NCBI GenBank assembly: GCA_013288335.1
Contig: JABDCC010000009.1
Span: forward strand, 1-52,221
DNA length: 52,221 nt
DNA from: Alphaproteobacteria bacterium
Lineage (GTDB): Bacteria; Pseudomonadota; Alphaproteobacteria; Rickettsiales; JABCZZ01
Direction: 5' to 3'
This document shows positions 18,333 through 27,281 of this stretch, one piece after another. Made by a program: the position numbers and the translations under genes. Position 1 is the stretch's first letter; each line of letters opens with the position of its first letter. The notes beneath the pieces were generated by a model. That model had not been told where the DNA came from and ran no database searches. It saw only the letters and a list, made by a program, of their open reading frames with translations.

Positions 18333-19496
18333 TTATCTTGCTGAAGCGATGTTAATCAAACCAATATTGTCGTTAGCTTGACCTGTAAAGGTAGTACCAG
18401 TATTTACATTAAGAATCGCATTACCAATGGTCAGTTGCTGTTGGTCTGCAATTTTTGTCACATTATTCTGATCAGTATATGTTCTATCAGTGACAGAACC
18501 ATAAGCAGTTGTAGTCTCTGTACCGGCAATCGTGCCAGAATGGGCTACAGTACCGTTAGGCCCCTGAGTGAAAGTACCAGTAATATTAGCACCCGTACTT
18601 GTATTAGTAAGGGTTTCATTCGAGTTTGATGAATAGAGCGTATTATTAGAGTTAACATTTATCGAACTACTATCAATGGTGCTTCCGGTGGCAGTGGTCT
18701 CATCGGCGTAAACATTTGAGCTTCCATTCGCATAGGTCCTTGTGGTTATGCTGCCAGCAGCATTTGGAACTAATGTATAGGTGAAGGCACCTGCAGATGT
18801 ATTAATACCAGCATTGGTAATAGGTGCGTTAGTATTTTGAACACTAAGAGAAGCAAAATCTACAGATTTTCCTGAAAAGTTTGTGCCTGTCTCTACCCAT
18901 GCTGAAGCATTCTGGCTTTTCAAAACATCTATATTTAAGGCCTCAGTGCCAGACTTGGAATTTGTCAAAGTTTCACTGATGTCCTGTCCACCAGTAATAT
19001 TTGTCTCGGTGCCTTTGAGAGTTTCCACCTGGCCATTTGCGGTAATTACCACTCCGGTAATAGTTTCAGTACCATTTTTAAGTTTATCTATCCTTTCCTT
19101 CGTGTCAGTTATCTGACCAGTACCGGATATATTCTCAATATTTTCGGTATAGATACCATTAACAGGTTTGTTAGTGGTAGTGATGGTATCTGTAACAACA
19201 CCATTATTAAAAGTATCGGTTGTATTAACAACTGTGACTCCATTTTTAGCCGTAACAATTTCCTGCTTATAGGTACCCATGCCATTGACGGTATTGTCAA
19301 CTACACCGGTTTTAGTGGTTTCTTTTATCAATGGAATATTAGGGCTTGCAAGAGAGTGTAATACAGAAGAGGTTTTTATTAAAGGATGTACTTTTACAGT
19401 ATTATGGTGCACTGAGGCACTTTTAGCTAGCGTAAGACTTGGGGCAGCAAGCACAAGATCAATGGCAGTGCAGCTAAGTAATTTCGTGGTTTTCAT
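18333..19496 (-). CDS. Exported Thr/Asn-rich repetitive protein, adhesin-like
   Basis: A 387-residue product. Residues 1-27 form a signal peptide (MKTTKLLSCTAIDLVLAAPS followed by LTLAKSA). The mature part is built of short beta-type units rich in Thr, Asn, Gly and Val, with recurring TET-, TNTT- and NGT-like words, and few charged residues. I see no autotransporter barrel, no membrane anchor and no sorting motif. The ATG at 19496 has GGAG six bases upstream and is preferred to the ATG four codons earlier. It precedes the barrel gene, which could help its export, but that is inference. Confidence 0.7.
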   Translation of the reverse strand: MKTTKLLSCTAIDLVLAAPSLTLAKSASVHHNTVKVHPLIKTSSVLHSLASPNIPLIKETTKTGVVDNTVNGMGTYKQEIVTAKNGVTVVNTTDTFNNGVVTDTITTTNKPVNGIYTENIENISGTGQITDTKERIDKLKNGTETITGVVITANGQVETLKGTETNITGGQDISETLTNSKSGTEALNIDVLKSQNASAWVETGTNFSGKSVDFASLSVQNTNAPITNAGINTSAGAFTYTLVPNAAGSITTRTYANGSSNVYADETTATGSTIDSSSINVNSNNTLYSSNSNETLTNTSTGANITGTFTQGPNGTVAHSGTIAGTETTTAYGSVTDRTYTDQNNVTKIADQQQLTIGNAILNVNTGTTFTGQANDNIGLINIASAR

Positions 19497-19655
19497 ATAT
19501 GTCTCCATTTATTGATTAAAAAAATATGTCCGATAAGTTGTAAGGTCGGGACCGTAGATAATTTTTTATTAATAAGTAATTCGTTATTAACTGGCAGACA
19601 TTAACTTTGTATAAGTGCTATATTACCTAATACATTGCCAACCCTTCTTCAAAAC

Positions 19656-19671
19656 ATTAACAATTGTTAAT
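19656..19671. repeat. Perfect 16-bp palindrome in the leader region of the exported-protein gene
   Basis: ATTAACAATTGTTAAT is a perfect palindrome about 160 bp upstream of the start at 19496, in a 264-bp AT-rich gap before the tRNA-Leu gene. It is a plausible operator. Apart from it and scattered TTAA words, the gap shows no gene. Confidence 0.35.
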
Positions 19672-19773
19672 ATATAAGTACCGTTTCCTATAAGCTATTT
19701 AGGGATTTGTAAACAAATTGGTTGTTTTAATTTGCGCAAATACGCTCATTAAATGAGAGATATTCATTTAAAT

Positions 19774-19861
19774 TGGTGCCCACGGTCGGACTTGAACCGA
19801 CAAGACCTGTTACGGTCAACGGATTTTAAGTCCGTAGTGTTTACCATTTCACCACGTGGGC
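19774..19861 (-). tRNA. tRNA-Leu (anticodon UAA)
   Basis: An 88-base class II tRNA read on the minus strand. The acceptor stem GCCCACG pairs with CGTGGGC, and a discriminator A and an encoded CCA follow. The anticodon arm ACGGA-CTTAAAA-TCCGT gives UAA. A short variable arm precedes the T arm with GGTTCAAGTCC. It lies 66 bases downstream of queF on the same strand. Confidence 0.97.
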
Positions 19862-19927
19862 GGTAGAAATATGAGTTATTTCGTATCAGAGAACGGTTAA
19901 AAGACAATAAATAATTGATCTTACCTT

Positions 19928-20380
19928 TTATCCGCGCCCTTTATAAGGTGCAACGCCCGTATCAGGAACCCATACATCTTTGGGTAAAGTGCCGTATTGA
20001 TAAAAAATATCGATAGGGATACCGCCTCTTGGGTACCAGTAACCACCGATACGCAGCCATTTGGGTTTCATTTCTTTAATGAGTCGTTTGGCAATGGCTA
20101 CAGTACAATCTTCGTGAAATGCACCGTGGTTGCGAAATGATCCCATAAATAATTTCAGTGATTTACTTTCGACCAGAGATTTCCCTGGCACATAATCAAT
20201 GACGATATTCGCAAAATCCGGCTGACCAGTCACCGGGCAAATAGATGTAAATTCCGGGCAGGTAAAGCGCACCACATAGTCGACATCCGTATGCGGGTTT
20301 TTTATGACCTCTATGATTGCCTTATCCGGTGAATCATAACCACGGCTTTGTTTGCCTAATAGATTCAGTTTTTTTGTCAT
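19928..20380 (-). CDS. queF: NADPH-dependent 7-cyano-7-deazaguanine reductase QueF (type I, short form)
   Basis: QueF reduces the nitrile preQ0 to the amine preQ1 in queuosine synthesis. The 150-residue product is of the short unimodular form. [19 protein letters not shown] at about residues 39-57 contains the catalytic Cys in the CPVTGQPD motif. The later [11 protein letters not shown] segment and the C-terminal [11 protein letters not shown] are also typical. It follows queC by nine bases and is the last gene of the queE-queC-queF operon. Confidence 0.96.
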   Translation of the reverse strand: MTKKLNLLGKQSRGYDSPDKAIIEVIKNPHTDVDYVVRFTCPEFTSICPVTGQPDFANIVIDYVPGKSLVESKSLKLFMGSFRNHGAFHEDCTVAIAKRLIKEMKPKWLRIGGYWYPRGGIPIDIFYQYGTLPKDVWVPDTGVAPYKGRG

Positions 20381-20389
20381 ATTTTGCCT

Positions 20390-21070
20390 TTAATTTGCCA
20401 CATCGATGATTTTATTTTCATGAAAACCCATGGCTCGCAGCAAGCAACTATCGCACTTGCCGCATGGCTTTCCATCTGAGGTCGGATCATAACAGCTTAT
20501 AGTAAGATCATAATCAACGCCAAGCTCCAATCCTTTTCTGATGATCTGAGCCTTACTCATATTAATTAGTGGTGTGTGAATACTTATTCTCTGTTTTGCA
20601 TCAATTGCGTAAGCTGTTGCCTTGTTAGCCATCACCTCGAATGCTTCAATAAATTCCGGACGGCAATCAGGATAACCACTGTAATCCAGCGCATTTACAC
20701 CAATAAAAATATCAAAAGCTCCAAGCACTTCCGCCCAGGCGAGCGCAAAGGAAAGAAAGATGGTATTGCGCGCGGGAACATAAGTAACAGGAATCCCCTC
20801 ACCTATTTCACTTACCGCATTATGTTTTGGAACATCAATATTGGCAGTTAAGGCTGAGCCACCAAACAACCGTAAATCTATTTCAGCGATTTTATGTTCT
20901 TTTGCACCCAATGCTTTTGCCACGTGACTTGCGGCTTCTAATTCTATGGCATGACGCTGACCGTACCTAAAACTCAGCGCATAAATTTCATACCCATGTG
21001 CCTTTGCAATGGCAAATACCGTTGCAGAATCAAGGCCGCCGCTTAAAAGTAAGACTGCTTTTTTTGTCAT
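20390..21070 (-). CDS. queC: 7-cyano-7-deazaguanine synthase QueC
   Basis: QueC converts 7-carboxy-7-deazaguanine to preQ0 with ATP and ammonia. The 226-residue product carries the PP-loop [15 protein letters not shown] at residues 7-21 and the C-terminal zinc site [33 protein letters not shown] (about 123-138) is also characteristic. Its ATG overlaps the end of queE by four bases. The partner gene queD is not in this window. Confidence 0.97.
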   Translation of the reverse strand: MTKKAVLLLSGGLDSATVFAIAKAHGYEIYALSFRYGQRHAIELEAASHVAKALGAKEHKIAEIDLRLFGGSALTANIDVPKHNAVSEIGEGIPVTYVPARNTIFLSFALAWAEVLGAFDIFIGVNALDYSGYPDCRPEFIEAFEVMANKATAYAIDAKQRISIHTPLINMSKAQIIRKGLELGVDYDLTISCYDPTSDGKPCGKCDSCLLRAMGFHENKIIDVAN

Positions 21071-21741
21071 TCGAGGCCTGCTATTTTATGAATTTGCAGC
21101 GATAAGCGATAGCCATTATCATTAGCAATATTAGTAGTTAACTTAAGGTTAGCAGCATTCTTATGTGCGTTACCCTCATCCATAGGCTGCACATATACGG
21201 GAATAGCACTTCCCTGCCCTACATCAGCAATATTTTTGTAGTCATCATTACCCGCTGAAATAATAAATTTAAATGCATTCACGCGCGGAAGTAAATCACC
21301 ACGCACAGGAAAATAACCGGCACCATTATTTTTAGGTGAACATATTATATCAACGCCTTCAGGAAGCTCACGATACAATGTTCCGTTAGTTTCAATCTGC
21401 ACGGTAAATTCTTTTACCAGCAACGCTGCACATAATTTTTCAATTGGCTGACGCAGTGGCTCACCACCCGTGATTACCACGAGGTTACGAATCCGCTTAC
21501 CGTCATTATTTAGAGAGAGTTTTTTGACGCTATTCAGAATATCCGTTAGCGGTGTGCTCTTAAAACTTTCAAATTCCGTATCACAGAAGGTGCAAGCAAG
21601 GTTGCAACCACCCAGCCGTATAAATATAGCAGGCCAACCCGAATAAATGCCTTCGCCTTGCAATGTAGAAAAAATGCTCTGGACGTCAAGTGTCAGGCCA
21701 TCTCCCTGCACAGGCTCGCGTATGGGGTTTGTTCCATGCAT
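21067..21741 (-). CDS. queE: 7-carboxy-7-deazaguanine synthase QueE
   Basis: A radical SAM enzyme that contracts the ring of CPH4 to 7-carboxy-7-deazaguanine. The 224 residues include the cluster motif CNLACTFC (CxxxCxxC) near residue 50, preceded by [18 protein letters not shown], which is typical of the family. [11 protein letters not shown] provides the SAM-binding GGE motif. The C-terminal VYVQPMDEG is also conserved. It is the first gene of the que operon and overlaps queC. Confidence 0.95.
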   Translation of the reverse strand: MHGTNPIREPVQGDGLTLDVQSIFSTLQGEGIYSGWPAIFIRLGGCNLACTFCDTEFESFKSTPLTDILNSVKKLSLNNDGKRIRNLVVITGGEPLRQPIEKLCAALLVKEFTVQIETNGTLYRELPEGVDIICSPKNNGAGYFPVRGDLLPRVNAFKFIISAGNDDYKNIADVGQGSAIPVYVQPMDEGNAHKNAANLKLTTNIANDNGYRLSLQIHKIAGLE

Positions 21742-21760
21742 AATAAACGCCAGATTTAAT

Positions 21761-21800
21761 TAATATTGGGGACAAGCAAAAGACTCATCCCCAATATATT
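21761..21800. terminator. Hairpin between tsf and queE
   Basis: AATATTGGGGA pairs with TCCCCAATATATT across a 15-base loop, giving a stem of about ten pairs. It stands 3 bases past the tsf stop and separates the rpsB-tsf unit from the que operon. It lacks a strong T-run, so termination strength is uncertain. Confidence 0.6.
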
Positions 21801-21802
21801 AT

Positions 21803-22732
21803 TTAAGCAGCAGTTCCTGCAGCGGCAGCAACTTCAGCAGCAAAATCAGTTTCCTGTTTTTCGATGCCTTCACCTAATTTAAAATGCACGAATGCTTTTA
21901 AGGTTACCGGTGCACCGATAGTTTTTGCAGCATCTGCGATGACCTGAGAGATTTTCGTTTTATTGTCGATAACATAAATCTGCTCCAACAATACTACTTC
22001 TTCGTAATATTTACGAACACGGCCTTCTACCATCTTTTCAGCGATTTCGGCAGGTTTGCCAGAAGCCATTGCCTGCTCTTTGAACACATTGCGTTCACGT
22101 GCAAGTTTCGCTGCATCCACATCAGTAATAGCAAGTGCATCGGGTTTAGCAGCCGCAATATGCATCGCAATCTGTTTGCCAAGCGCTTCCAGCTGGGCTT
22201 TGTCACCAGTGGATTCAAGCGCTACCAGAACGCCGATTTTTCCAAGACCCGGAGCAATCGCGCTGTGGATGTAGCTTGCGACCACGCCATTTGCGACTTC
22301 GAGCTTGCTGCTTCTGCGCAGGTTCATGTTCTCGCCGATAGTACCAATGAGTGTTGCAACAGACTCAGATACCGTCGCGCCACTCTCAAGCCTCGCCGCT
22401 TTCAGTTTTTCCACATCCTGACCATTTTCAAGCGCAGCTTTTGCAATGCTTTTTGCAAGCGCCTGGAATTGATCGTTGCGGGCAACGAAATCGGTTTCGG
22501 CATTAAGCTCAATGATTGCACCTTTATTGCCGGATGTGTTAACGGCAACGAGGCCTTCGGCTGCAATACGGCCAGATTTTTTGGCAGCAGAGGCCAAGCC
22601 TTTTTTGCGCAGCCAATCCACAGCGTCCTGCATGTTACCTTTGGTTTCGACTAAAGCTTTTTTGCAATCCATCATGCCAGCGCCAGTCGATTCGCGCAGG
22701 TCTTTGATCGCAGCAGCGGTTACTTCACTCAT
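21803..22732 (-). CDS. tsf: Translation elongation factor Ts
   Basis: EF-Ts is the nucleotide-exchange factor for EF-Tu. The 309-residue product begins with the UBA-like helix domain ([21 protein letters not shown] at residues 7-27) and contains the TDFVARN motif near residue 80, which contacts EF-Tu. The long core with two Ts repeats and a C-terminal [10 protein letters not shown] segment follows. It lies 27 bases downstream of rpsB, the usual arrangement. Confidence 0.98.
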   Translation of the reverse strand: MSEVTAAAIKDLRESTGAGMMDCKKALVETKGNMQDAVDWLRKKGLASAAKKSGRIAAEGLVAVNTSGNKGAIIELNAETDFVARNDQFQALAKSIAKAALENGQDVEKLKAARLESGATVSESVATLIGTIGENMNLRRSSKLEVANGVVASYIHSAIAPGLGKIGVLVALESTGDKAQLEALGKQIAMHIAAAKPDALAITDVDAAKLARERNVFKEQAMASGKPAEIAEKMVEGRVRKYYEEVVLLEQIYVIDNKTKISQVIADAAKTIGAPVTLKAFVHFKLGEGIEKQETDFAAEVAAAAGTAA

Positions 22733-22759
22733 ATATGTATTCCTTAACTACTATTTTTA

Positions 22760-23743
22760 TTAAACAGCTTTTTTAGCTTTGGCAGGCTTTGCGGCTTTAG
22801 CAGGCTTTGCTTTTTCTGCAACTTCCGCTTCAGCTTCTTTTGCTTCAGGAGCTTCGGCTTCGTGCGCTTTTGCTTGCTTTTTTACCACAACCGGGCCGGC
22901 TTTTTCAGCAGATTTCTTGCCTTTTTTAGCTACAGGTTTGTCATCTTCTTTTTCTGCCTTTGCTGCTTCTAATGCTTCATCATGCTTGCTATGTTTTGCA
23001 GCTTTAGAGAATGGCACTTCAGAAGATGCGCCCATATCCTTGCCGGATTTAGCAAGGCTTTCTTTAAGACCGTCAATCGCAGCGTCAGCAATCAACTGGC
23101 AATAAAGCTTGATGGCGCGGGTTGCATCGTCATTTCCCGGAACTGGGTAAGCAATCGAGAATGGTGATGAATTGCTATCCAAGATTCCAACTACAGGAAT
23201 GTTAAGACGAGCAGCTTCTTTCACTGCCAAATCTTCTTTGTTGGTGTCGATAATGAAAATTAAATCAGGAACGCCACCCATATCCTTGATACCACCGAGT
23301 GATTTTTCGAGCTTCTCGTGATCACGGGTAAGGGTCAAAGTTTCTTTTTTGGTAAGGCCGGTTTCTTCCTGACCGAGCAATTCTTCAAGTTTACGAAGGC
23401 GTTTGATGGAAGCCTGGATGGTGCCCCAATTGGTAAGCATGCCGCCGAGCCAACGCTGGTTGATGTAATACTGGCCACAGCTTTTTGCTGCTTCTGCAAT
23501 TGGGTCAGCTGCCTGGCGCTTGGTGCCTACGAAAAGCACGCGGCCGTTTTTAGCAACCACCTCACGCACTGCGGTGAGTGCGCGGTGAAGTAATGGAACG
23601 GTCTGCTGTAAATCGATGATGTGGAGACCATTGCGAACACCGAAAAGATATGGTGCCATTTTAGGGTTCCAACGTTTTGTTTTATGTCCGAAGTGAGCGC
23701 CAGCTTCGATGAGTTCGCTCATAGTGAATTGTGGCAATGCCAT
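22760..23743 (-). CDS. rpsB: 30S ribosomal protein S2
   Basis: S2 sits at the head-body junction of the small subunit. With the ATG at 23743 the product has 327 residues and starts [20 protein letters not shown], the standard S2 N-terminus. AGGAGA lies nine bases upstream. The open frame continues 39 codons further left, but that stretch is the structured leader. The C-terminal 80 residues are a Lys/Ala/Glu-rich extension beyond the conserved core; such tails are common in alphaproteobacterial S2 and probably flexible. It is followed by tsf. Confidence 0.97.
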   Translation of the reverse strand: MALPQFTMSELIEAGAHFGHKTKRWNPKMAPYLFGVRNGLHIIDLQQTVPLLHRALTAVREVVAKNGRVLFVGTKRQAADPIAEAAKSCGQYYINQRWLGGMLTNWGTIQASIKRLRKLEELLGQEETGLTKKETLTLTRDHEKLEKSLGGIKDMGGVPDLIFIIDTNKEDLAVKEAARLNIPVVGILDSNSSPFSIAYPVPGNDDATRAIKLYCQLIADAAIDGLKESLAKSGKDMGASSEVPFSKAAKHSKHDEALEAAKAEKEDDKPVAKKGKKSAEKAGPVVVKKQAKAHEAEAPEAKEAEAEVAEKAKPAKAAKPAKAKKAV

Positions 23744-23872
23744 AGTCTTAGTCTCCTGTTTTCCGGTTAAACCTCGGCAAATGAAGCATGTTAAAAACAC
23801 ACCGGATGGGAAATTTTGAACACCAAAGTTTCCCGCATTTGCCTGTGAATTCCTAGCCATTATTGACTAGGG
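23744..23872 (-). promoter_or_regulatory. Structured rpsB 5' leader, possible S2 autoregulatory pseudoknot
   Basis: In transcript order the leader has a hairpin CCTAGTC/GGCTAGG (23871-23852), then GGCAAATG (23843-23836) which pairs with CATTTGCC (23783-23776). Nested inside is GGGAAA/TTTCCC (23834-23829 with 23813-23808). TCCGGT inside the long helix (23806-23801 on the minus strand) can also pair with ACCGGA outside it (23767-23762), which makes a pseudoknot just upstream of the ribosome-binding site. Ribosomal-protein leaders often work this way; S2 binding here is inference. Confidence 0.6.
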
Positions 23873-23878
23873 AGCGCG

Positions 23879-23907
23879 TTATTAGCCGGAAATGCAGGGA
23901 AAAGCAA
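23879..23907 (-). promoter_or_regulatory. Sigma70-type promoter of rpsB-tsf
   Basis: On the minus strand TTGCTT (23907-23902) and TAATAA (23884-23879) are separated by 17 bases. Initiation about seven bases further would begin the structured rpsB leader. Confidence 0.6.
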
Positions 23908-24032
23908 GTAAAATCATGCCATTTTCAGCAAGTTACCTGAATTATGCAAAAAACATTGGTTTTCGTAATAAATTCTTAATGATTATATATTAAAATAATG
24001 AAGTATAACAACTTCAGACAATAATACTTACA

Positions 24033-24575
24033 ATGACAAAACATAACGAATTTTCAAAAAAAGATCGTGATACGATCGATTTTTATAAAAATATTATTAA
24101 AGACGACATTTTGGAAAGCGGGTTATTTCTCAATAATTACCGTAAATTCTTTGATACTTTGCACGAAAAGCTAAAAAACCGTAATCTCAATCTTGATATA
24201 ATAAACTATAATCAGGAAGCCTATTTACGGGATCCTCACATGCTTAATGCTTTCGCCAATAGCGAAGCCAACAAAACCAGAGATCCATTATACATTAAGG
24301 CAATCGCGGAAGTCGCAATTGAAAATGGGTATTCCAGTGAAGATGTCACTAGCTTCATGAGAGAAGCTTATACAACACAACTTGACTTGGTTAAATGCAA
24401 AGAAATTTATCACCTGGAACCGAATGAAATAAAATTTCTTGAATTAAAGAAAAACATTATTACGCACGCAACGAAAAATGGCTATTTCACTCCTTATCCA
24501 GAAACACCTAAAAGTTTTCTAAAGCGTGCAATAGATAGAAAATTTGTGACATTACCACCTCACAGAAGCAATTAG
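24033..24575 (+). CDS. Unknown soluble protein
   Basis: I do not recognise this 180-residue product. It is Lys/Asn-rich, predicted mostly helical, with no signal peptide or membrane segment. A charged start (HNEFSKKDRDTIDFYKNIIK) leads to a helical middle containing EVAIENGYSSEDVTSFMREA. Codon usage looks more AT-rich than in neighbouring housekeeping genes. It has its own AT-rich upstream region, divergent from rpsB, containing a TTCTTAATG word also seen before the gene at 16900. It ends three bases from the uvrD stop (convergent). Confidence 0.65.
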   Translation: MTKHNEFSKKDRDTIDFYKNIIKDDILESGLFLNNYRKFFDTLHEKLKNRNLNLDIINYNQEAYLRDPHMLNAFANSEANKTRDPLYIKAIAEVAIENGYSSEDVTSFMREAYTTQLDLVKCKEIYHLEPNEIKFLELKKNIITHATKNGYFTPYPETPKSFLKRAIDRKFVTLPPHRSN

Positions 24576-24577
24576 CA

Positions 24578-26563
24578 CTACATTCCACGTGTCAGCTCAA
24601 TATGTTCCTGCGGGAGTTCGCTGATAAAGCGCGAGGGGATATTCGACTGCCACTGATTATAAATGCGTCTGCTTCCAGCAAAACTTATTGTGCACATTTT
24701 CTTCGCACGCGTAATGCCCACATAGGCTAAGCGGCGCTCTTCTTCCAATCCACTGCGGCCACTTTCATCAAGTGAGCGCTGATGCGGAAATAACCCTTCT
24801 TCCCAGCCTGGCAAAAACACATGGTCAAATTCAAGCCCTTTGGCAGCATGTAACGTCATGATACTAATCATCGCACCTTGCGTGTTTTCCGCCATATCCG
24901 TTACCAACCCCACATGCTCTAAAAATGCAGTCAAACTCTCAAACTCACCCATGGCACGCACGAGTTCTTTTAAGTTATCCAAACGGCCTTGCGCATCCGG
25001 TGTGGTTTCCATTTTCCACATATTGCGGTAGCCAGATTCATCGAGAATAATGTCGGTAATTTCACCAATATTCTGTACACCAATAAGCCCGCGCCAGCGA
25101 TCAAAGGAAATCAAAAGCGCATTTAAAGCTGCGGATAATTTACCCTTGAAACTCCCCGCCTCCAGCAGCCTTTTAGTAGCAACCGTCATGGAAATATCAT
25201 TAGCGCGCGCATAACTGTGAATAGTCTCAAGCGTTGCTGTGCCAATGCCACGCCGCGGGGTATTGATGATACGCTCAAATGCTAGATCATCACTTGGCTG
25301 TGAAACCACGCGCAAATAAGCTACCGCATCGCGGATTTCCTGGCGTTCATAAAACCGCAAACCGCCAATTACTTTGTAGCCAATACCGAGCGTTAAAAAA
25401 CGTTCTTCAAATGCACGTGTCTGAAAACCCGCACGCACCAATACCGCCATTTCATTTAGGCTACTACCACTACGCTGCGCGGTTTCGACTTCATCGCCGA
25501 CAAATCGCGCCTCTTCATCACCATCCCAAAGCGCGCGCACCTGAACCTTTTCACCTTCCGCGTCTTCGGTCCATAGCGTTTTGCCAAGTCTGCCGTTGTT
25601 ATGTGCAATGAGCTGCGAAGCCGCGCCAAGAATATTGCCTGTGGAGCGGTAATTACGTTCTAAACGCACAACGGTTGCGCCGGGGAAATCTTTCTCAAAT
25701 TTTAAAATATTGCCGATTTCCGCGCCGCGCCAGCCATAAATCGATTGATCATCATCGCCCACACAACAGATGTTTTTATGTCCCGAAGCAAGAAGCCTCA
25801 GCCACAAATACTGAGCGATGTTGGTGTCCTGATATTCATCCACCAGAATATATTTAAACCGCTCGGAAATCTCTCTGTGAATATCAGGATATTTAGTAAA
25901 AAGCGTCAGGTTATGCAAAAGCAAATCGCCGAAATCCATGGAGTTCAGGGTTTTAAGACGCGTCTGATAGGCTTTATAAATGGTAAGCGCTTTCTGCGCT
26001 GTACCAAATCCCGCATCAGTTACTTTCTCGGGTATAAGCCCCTGATCTTTCCAGCTTTGGATAATGGAAAGCACCATTTTTGCAGGATTCTGCTTATCGT
26101 CAATATTATGTTCACTCATAAGCTGCTTGATAAGGCGCAACTGATCATCAGCATCTAAAATCGTGAAGCTCGACGTAAACCCCAACACTTCTCCGTGGCG
26201 GCGAAGAATTTTTGCGCCAATCGAATGAAACGTTCCAAGCCAGCTAAGGGTAGAAATCTGGCGCTGCTCATTTTCATTGGGTTTGTAATTACTGTTAAGC
26301 AAACTCTCCACCCGTGCGCCCATTTCACGCGCTGCTTTATTGGTGAATGTCACCGCTAAAATCTGCCCCGGCCATGCCTTGCGGCTCGCTAATATATGAG
26401 CAATACGTGTAGTAAGCACACGGGTTTTCCCTGTTCCCGCACCTGCAAGCACCAGCACAGCGCCGTCTACTGCCATAACGGCCGCGCGCTGTTCGGGATT
26501 CAATTTTGCGATGGAGGAAAGCTCAGGAGCGTTTTCGTCGTGTATGGAAGCGGTGTTTTGCAT
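24578..26563 (-). CDS. UvrD/PcrA-type ATP-dependent 3'-5' DNA helicase
   Basis: A superfamily 1A helicase used in repair and replication restart. The 661 residues carry the Walker A motif AGAGTGKT (40-47), motif II VDEYQDTN near 240, motif III GDDDQSIYGWRGA and motif VI VGITRAKKM. LEFDHVFLPGWEEGLFP near the C-terminus is typical. It is a little shorter than E. coli UvrD and lacks the longer C-terminal extension. It lies 30 bases downstream of the M50 protease gene. UvrD and PcrA cannot be told apart by eye. Confidence 0.94.
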   Translation of the reverse strand: MQNTASIHDENAPELSSIAKLNPEQRAAVMAVDGAVLVLAGAGTGKTRVLTTRIAHILASRKAWPGQILAVTFTNKAAREMGARVESLLNSNYKPNENEQRQISTLSWLGTFHSIGAKILRRHGEVLGFTSSFTILDADDQLRLIKQLMSEHNIDDKQNPAKMVLSIIQSWKDQGLIPEKVTDAGFGTAQKALTIYKAYQTRLKTLNSMDFGDLLLHNLTLFTKYPDIHREISERFKYILVDEYQDTNIAQYLWLRLLASGHKNICCVGDDDQSIYGWRGAEIGNILKFEKDFPGATVVRLERNYRSTGNILGAASQLIAHNNGRLGKTLWTEDAEGEKVQVRALWDGDEEARFVGDEVETAQRSGSSLNEMAVLVRAGFQTRAFEERFLTLGIGYKVIGGLRFYERQEIRDAVAYLRVVSQPSDDLAFERIINTPRRGIGTATLETIHSYARANDISMTVATKRLLEAGSFKGKLSAALNALLISFDRWRGLIGVQNIGEITDIILDESGYRNMWKMETTPDAQGRLDNLKELVRAMGEFESLTAFLEHVGLVTDMAENTQGAMISIMTLHAAKGLEFDHVFLPGWEEGLFPHQRSLDESGRSGLEEERRLAYVGITRAKKMCTISFAGSRRIYNQWQSNIPSRFISELPQEHIELTRGM

Positions 26564-26593
26564 TGCGTTATATTAGCACGATAACAACAACAC

Positions 26594-27280
26594 TCAAGGT
26601 GAATTGCCAATACCTGCGGCATGAAAAATAACATCGCGGATAAATTCAGTCGGCGCATATATTAAATAGTAGCTGATATTGATACTCGGCAACTCTTCCT
26701 GTGTTAAAAGCAGTGGAAGCATAAGCACCACAATAATAATCAGCATGCCAAAGCGCTCGCTTTTAGCATAAGGAATAGCAAATTTACGCGGCAGGATTGC
26801 ACATAACATACGTCCGCCATCGAGCGGTAATACTGGCAGCATATTAAATACGGCAAGCACCACATTAATAGATACGGAATTATAAAGATTCATGTAGGTC
26901 CACGGAGCCTGCTCCTGTGATATAAAATAATCCATATGCAAGGCAAGCGCGCTTAAAAACGCCAGAATTAAATTAATGCCGGGGCCCGCTGCAGCCACCA
27001 AAAACATGTCGCGGCGCGGTTTATTTAAATTAGAAAAATTTACCGGAACAGGTTTTGCATAACCAAACAAAAATGGTGAATGGGAAAGCAACAAAACGGC
27101 AGGCATAATTAACGTGCCGAATATATCGACATGTTTTAGCGGATCAAAACTCACTCTACCCATGATTCTTGCAGTTCTGTCACCGAGTTTATCGGCAACA
27201 AACCCATGTGCCGCCTCGTGAATAGTGATTGCAATAATCAGCGGTATTACAAAAGCCGATATTTCAATAAAACTTTCCAT
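26594..27280 (-). CDS. Site-2-protease family (M50) membrane metalloprotease
   Basis: A 228-residue multi-spanning membrane protease. The zinc motif HEAAH lies at residues 21-25 inside the first membrane helix. The second motif FNMLPVLPLDGGR (145-157) supplies the Asp ligand (Asp154). It has no PDZ domain, so it belongs to the small group near YwhC/Rip rather than RseP. It starts one base past the nagZ stop and is therefore coupled to it. In many relatives this position behind nagZ holds scpA; that gene is not seen here. Its substrate is unknown. Confidence 0.92.
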   Translation of the reverse strand: MESFIEISAFVIPLIIAITIHEAAHGFVADKLGDRTARIMGRVSFDPLKHVDIFGTLIMPAVLLLSHSPFLFGYAKPVPVNFSNLNKPRRDMFLVAAAGPGINLILAFLSALALHMDYFISQEQAPWTYMNLYNSVSINVVLAVFNMLPVLPLDGGRMLCAILPRKFAIPYAKSERFGMLIIIVVLMLPLLLTQEELPSINISYYLIYAPTEFIRDVIFHAAGIGNSP

Positions 27281-27281
27281 G

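Noticed and set aside
23744-23860. N-terminal extension of S2 beginning [10 protein letters not shown]
   Set aside because: The S2 family starts at [16 protein letters not shown] precedes that ATG, and the extension coincides with the structured leader.
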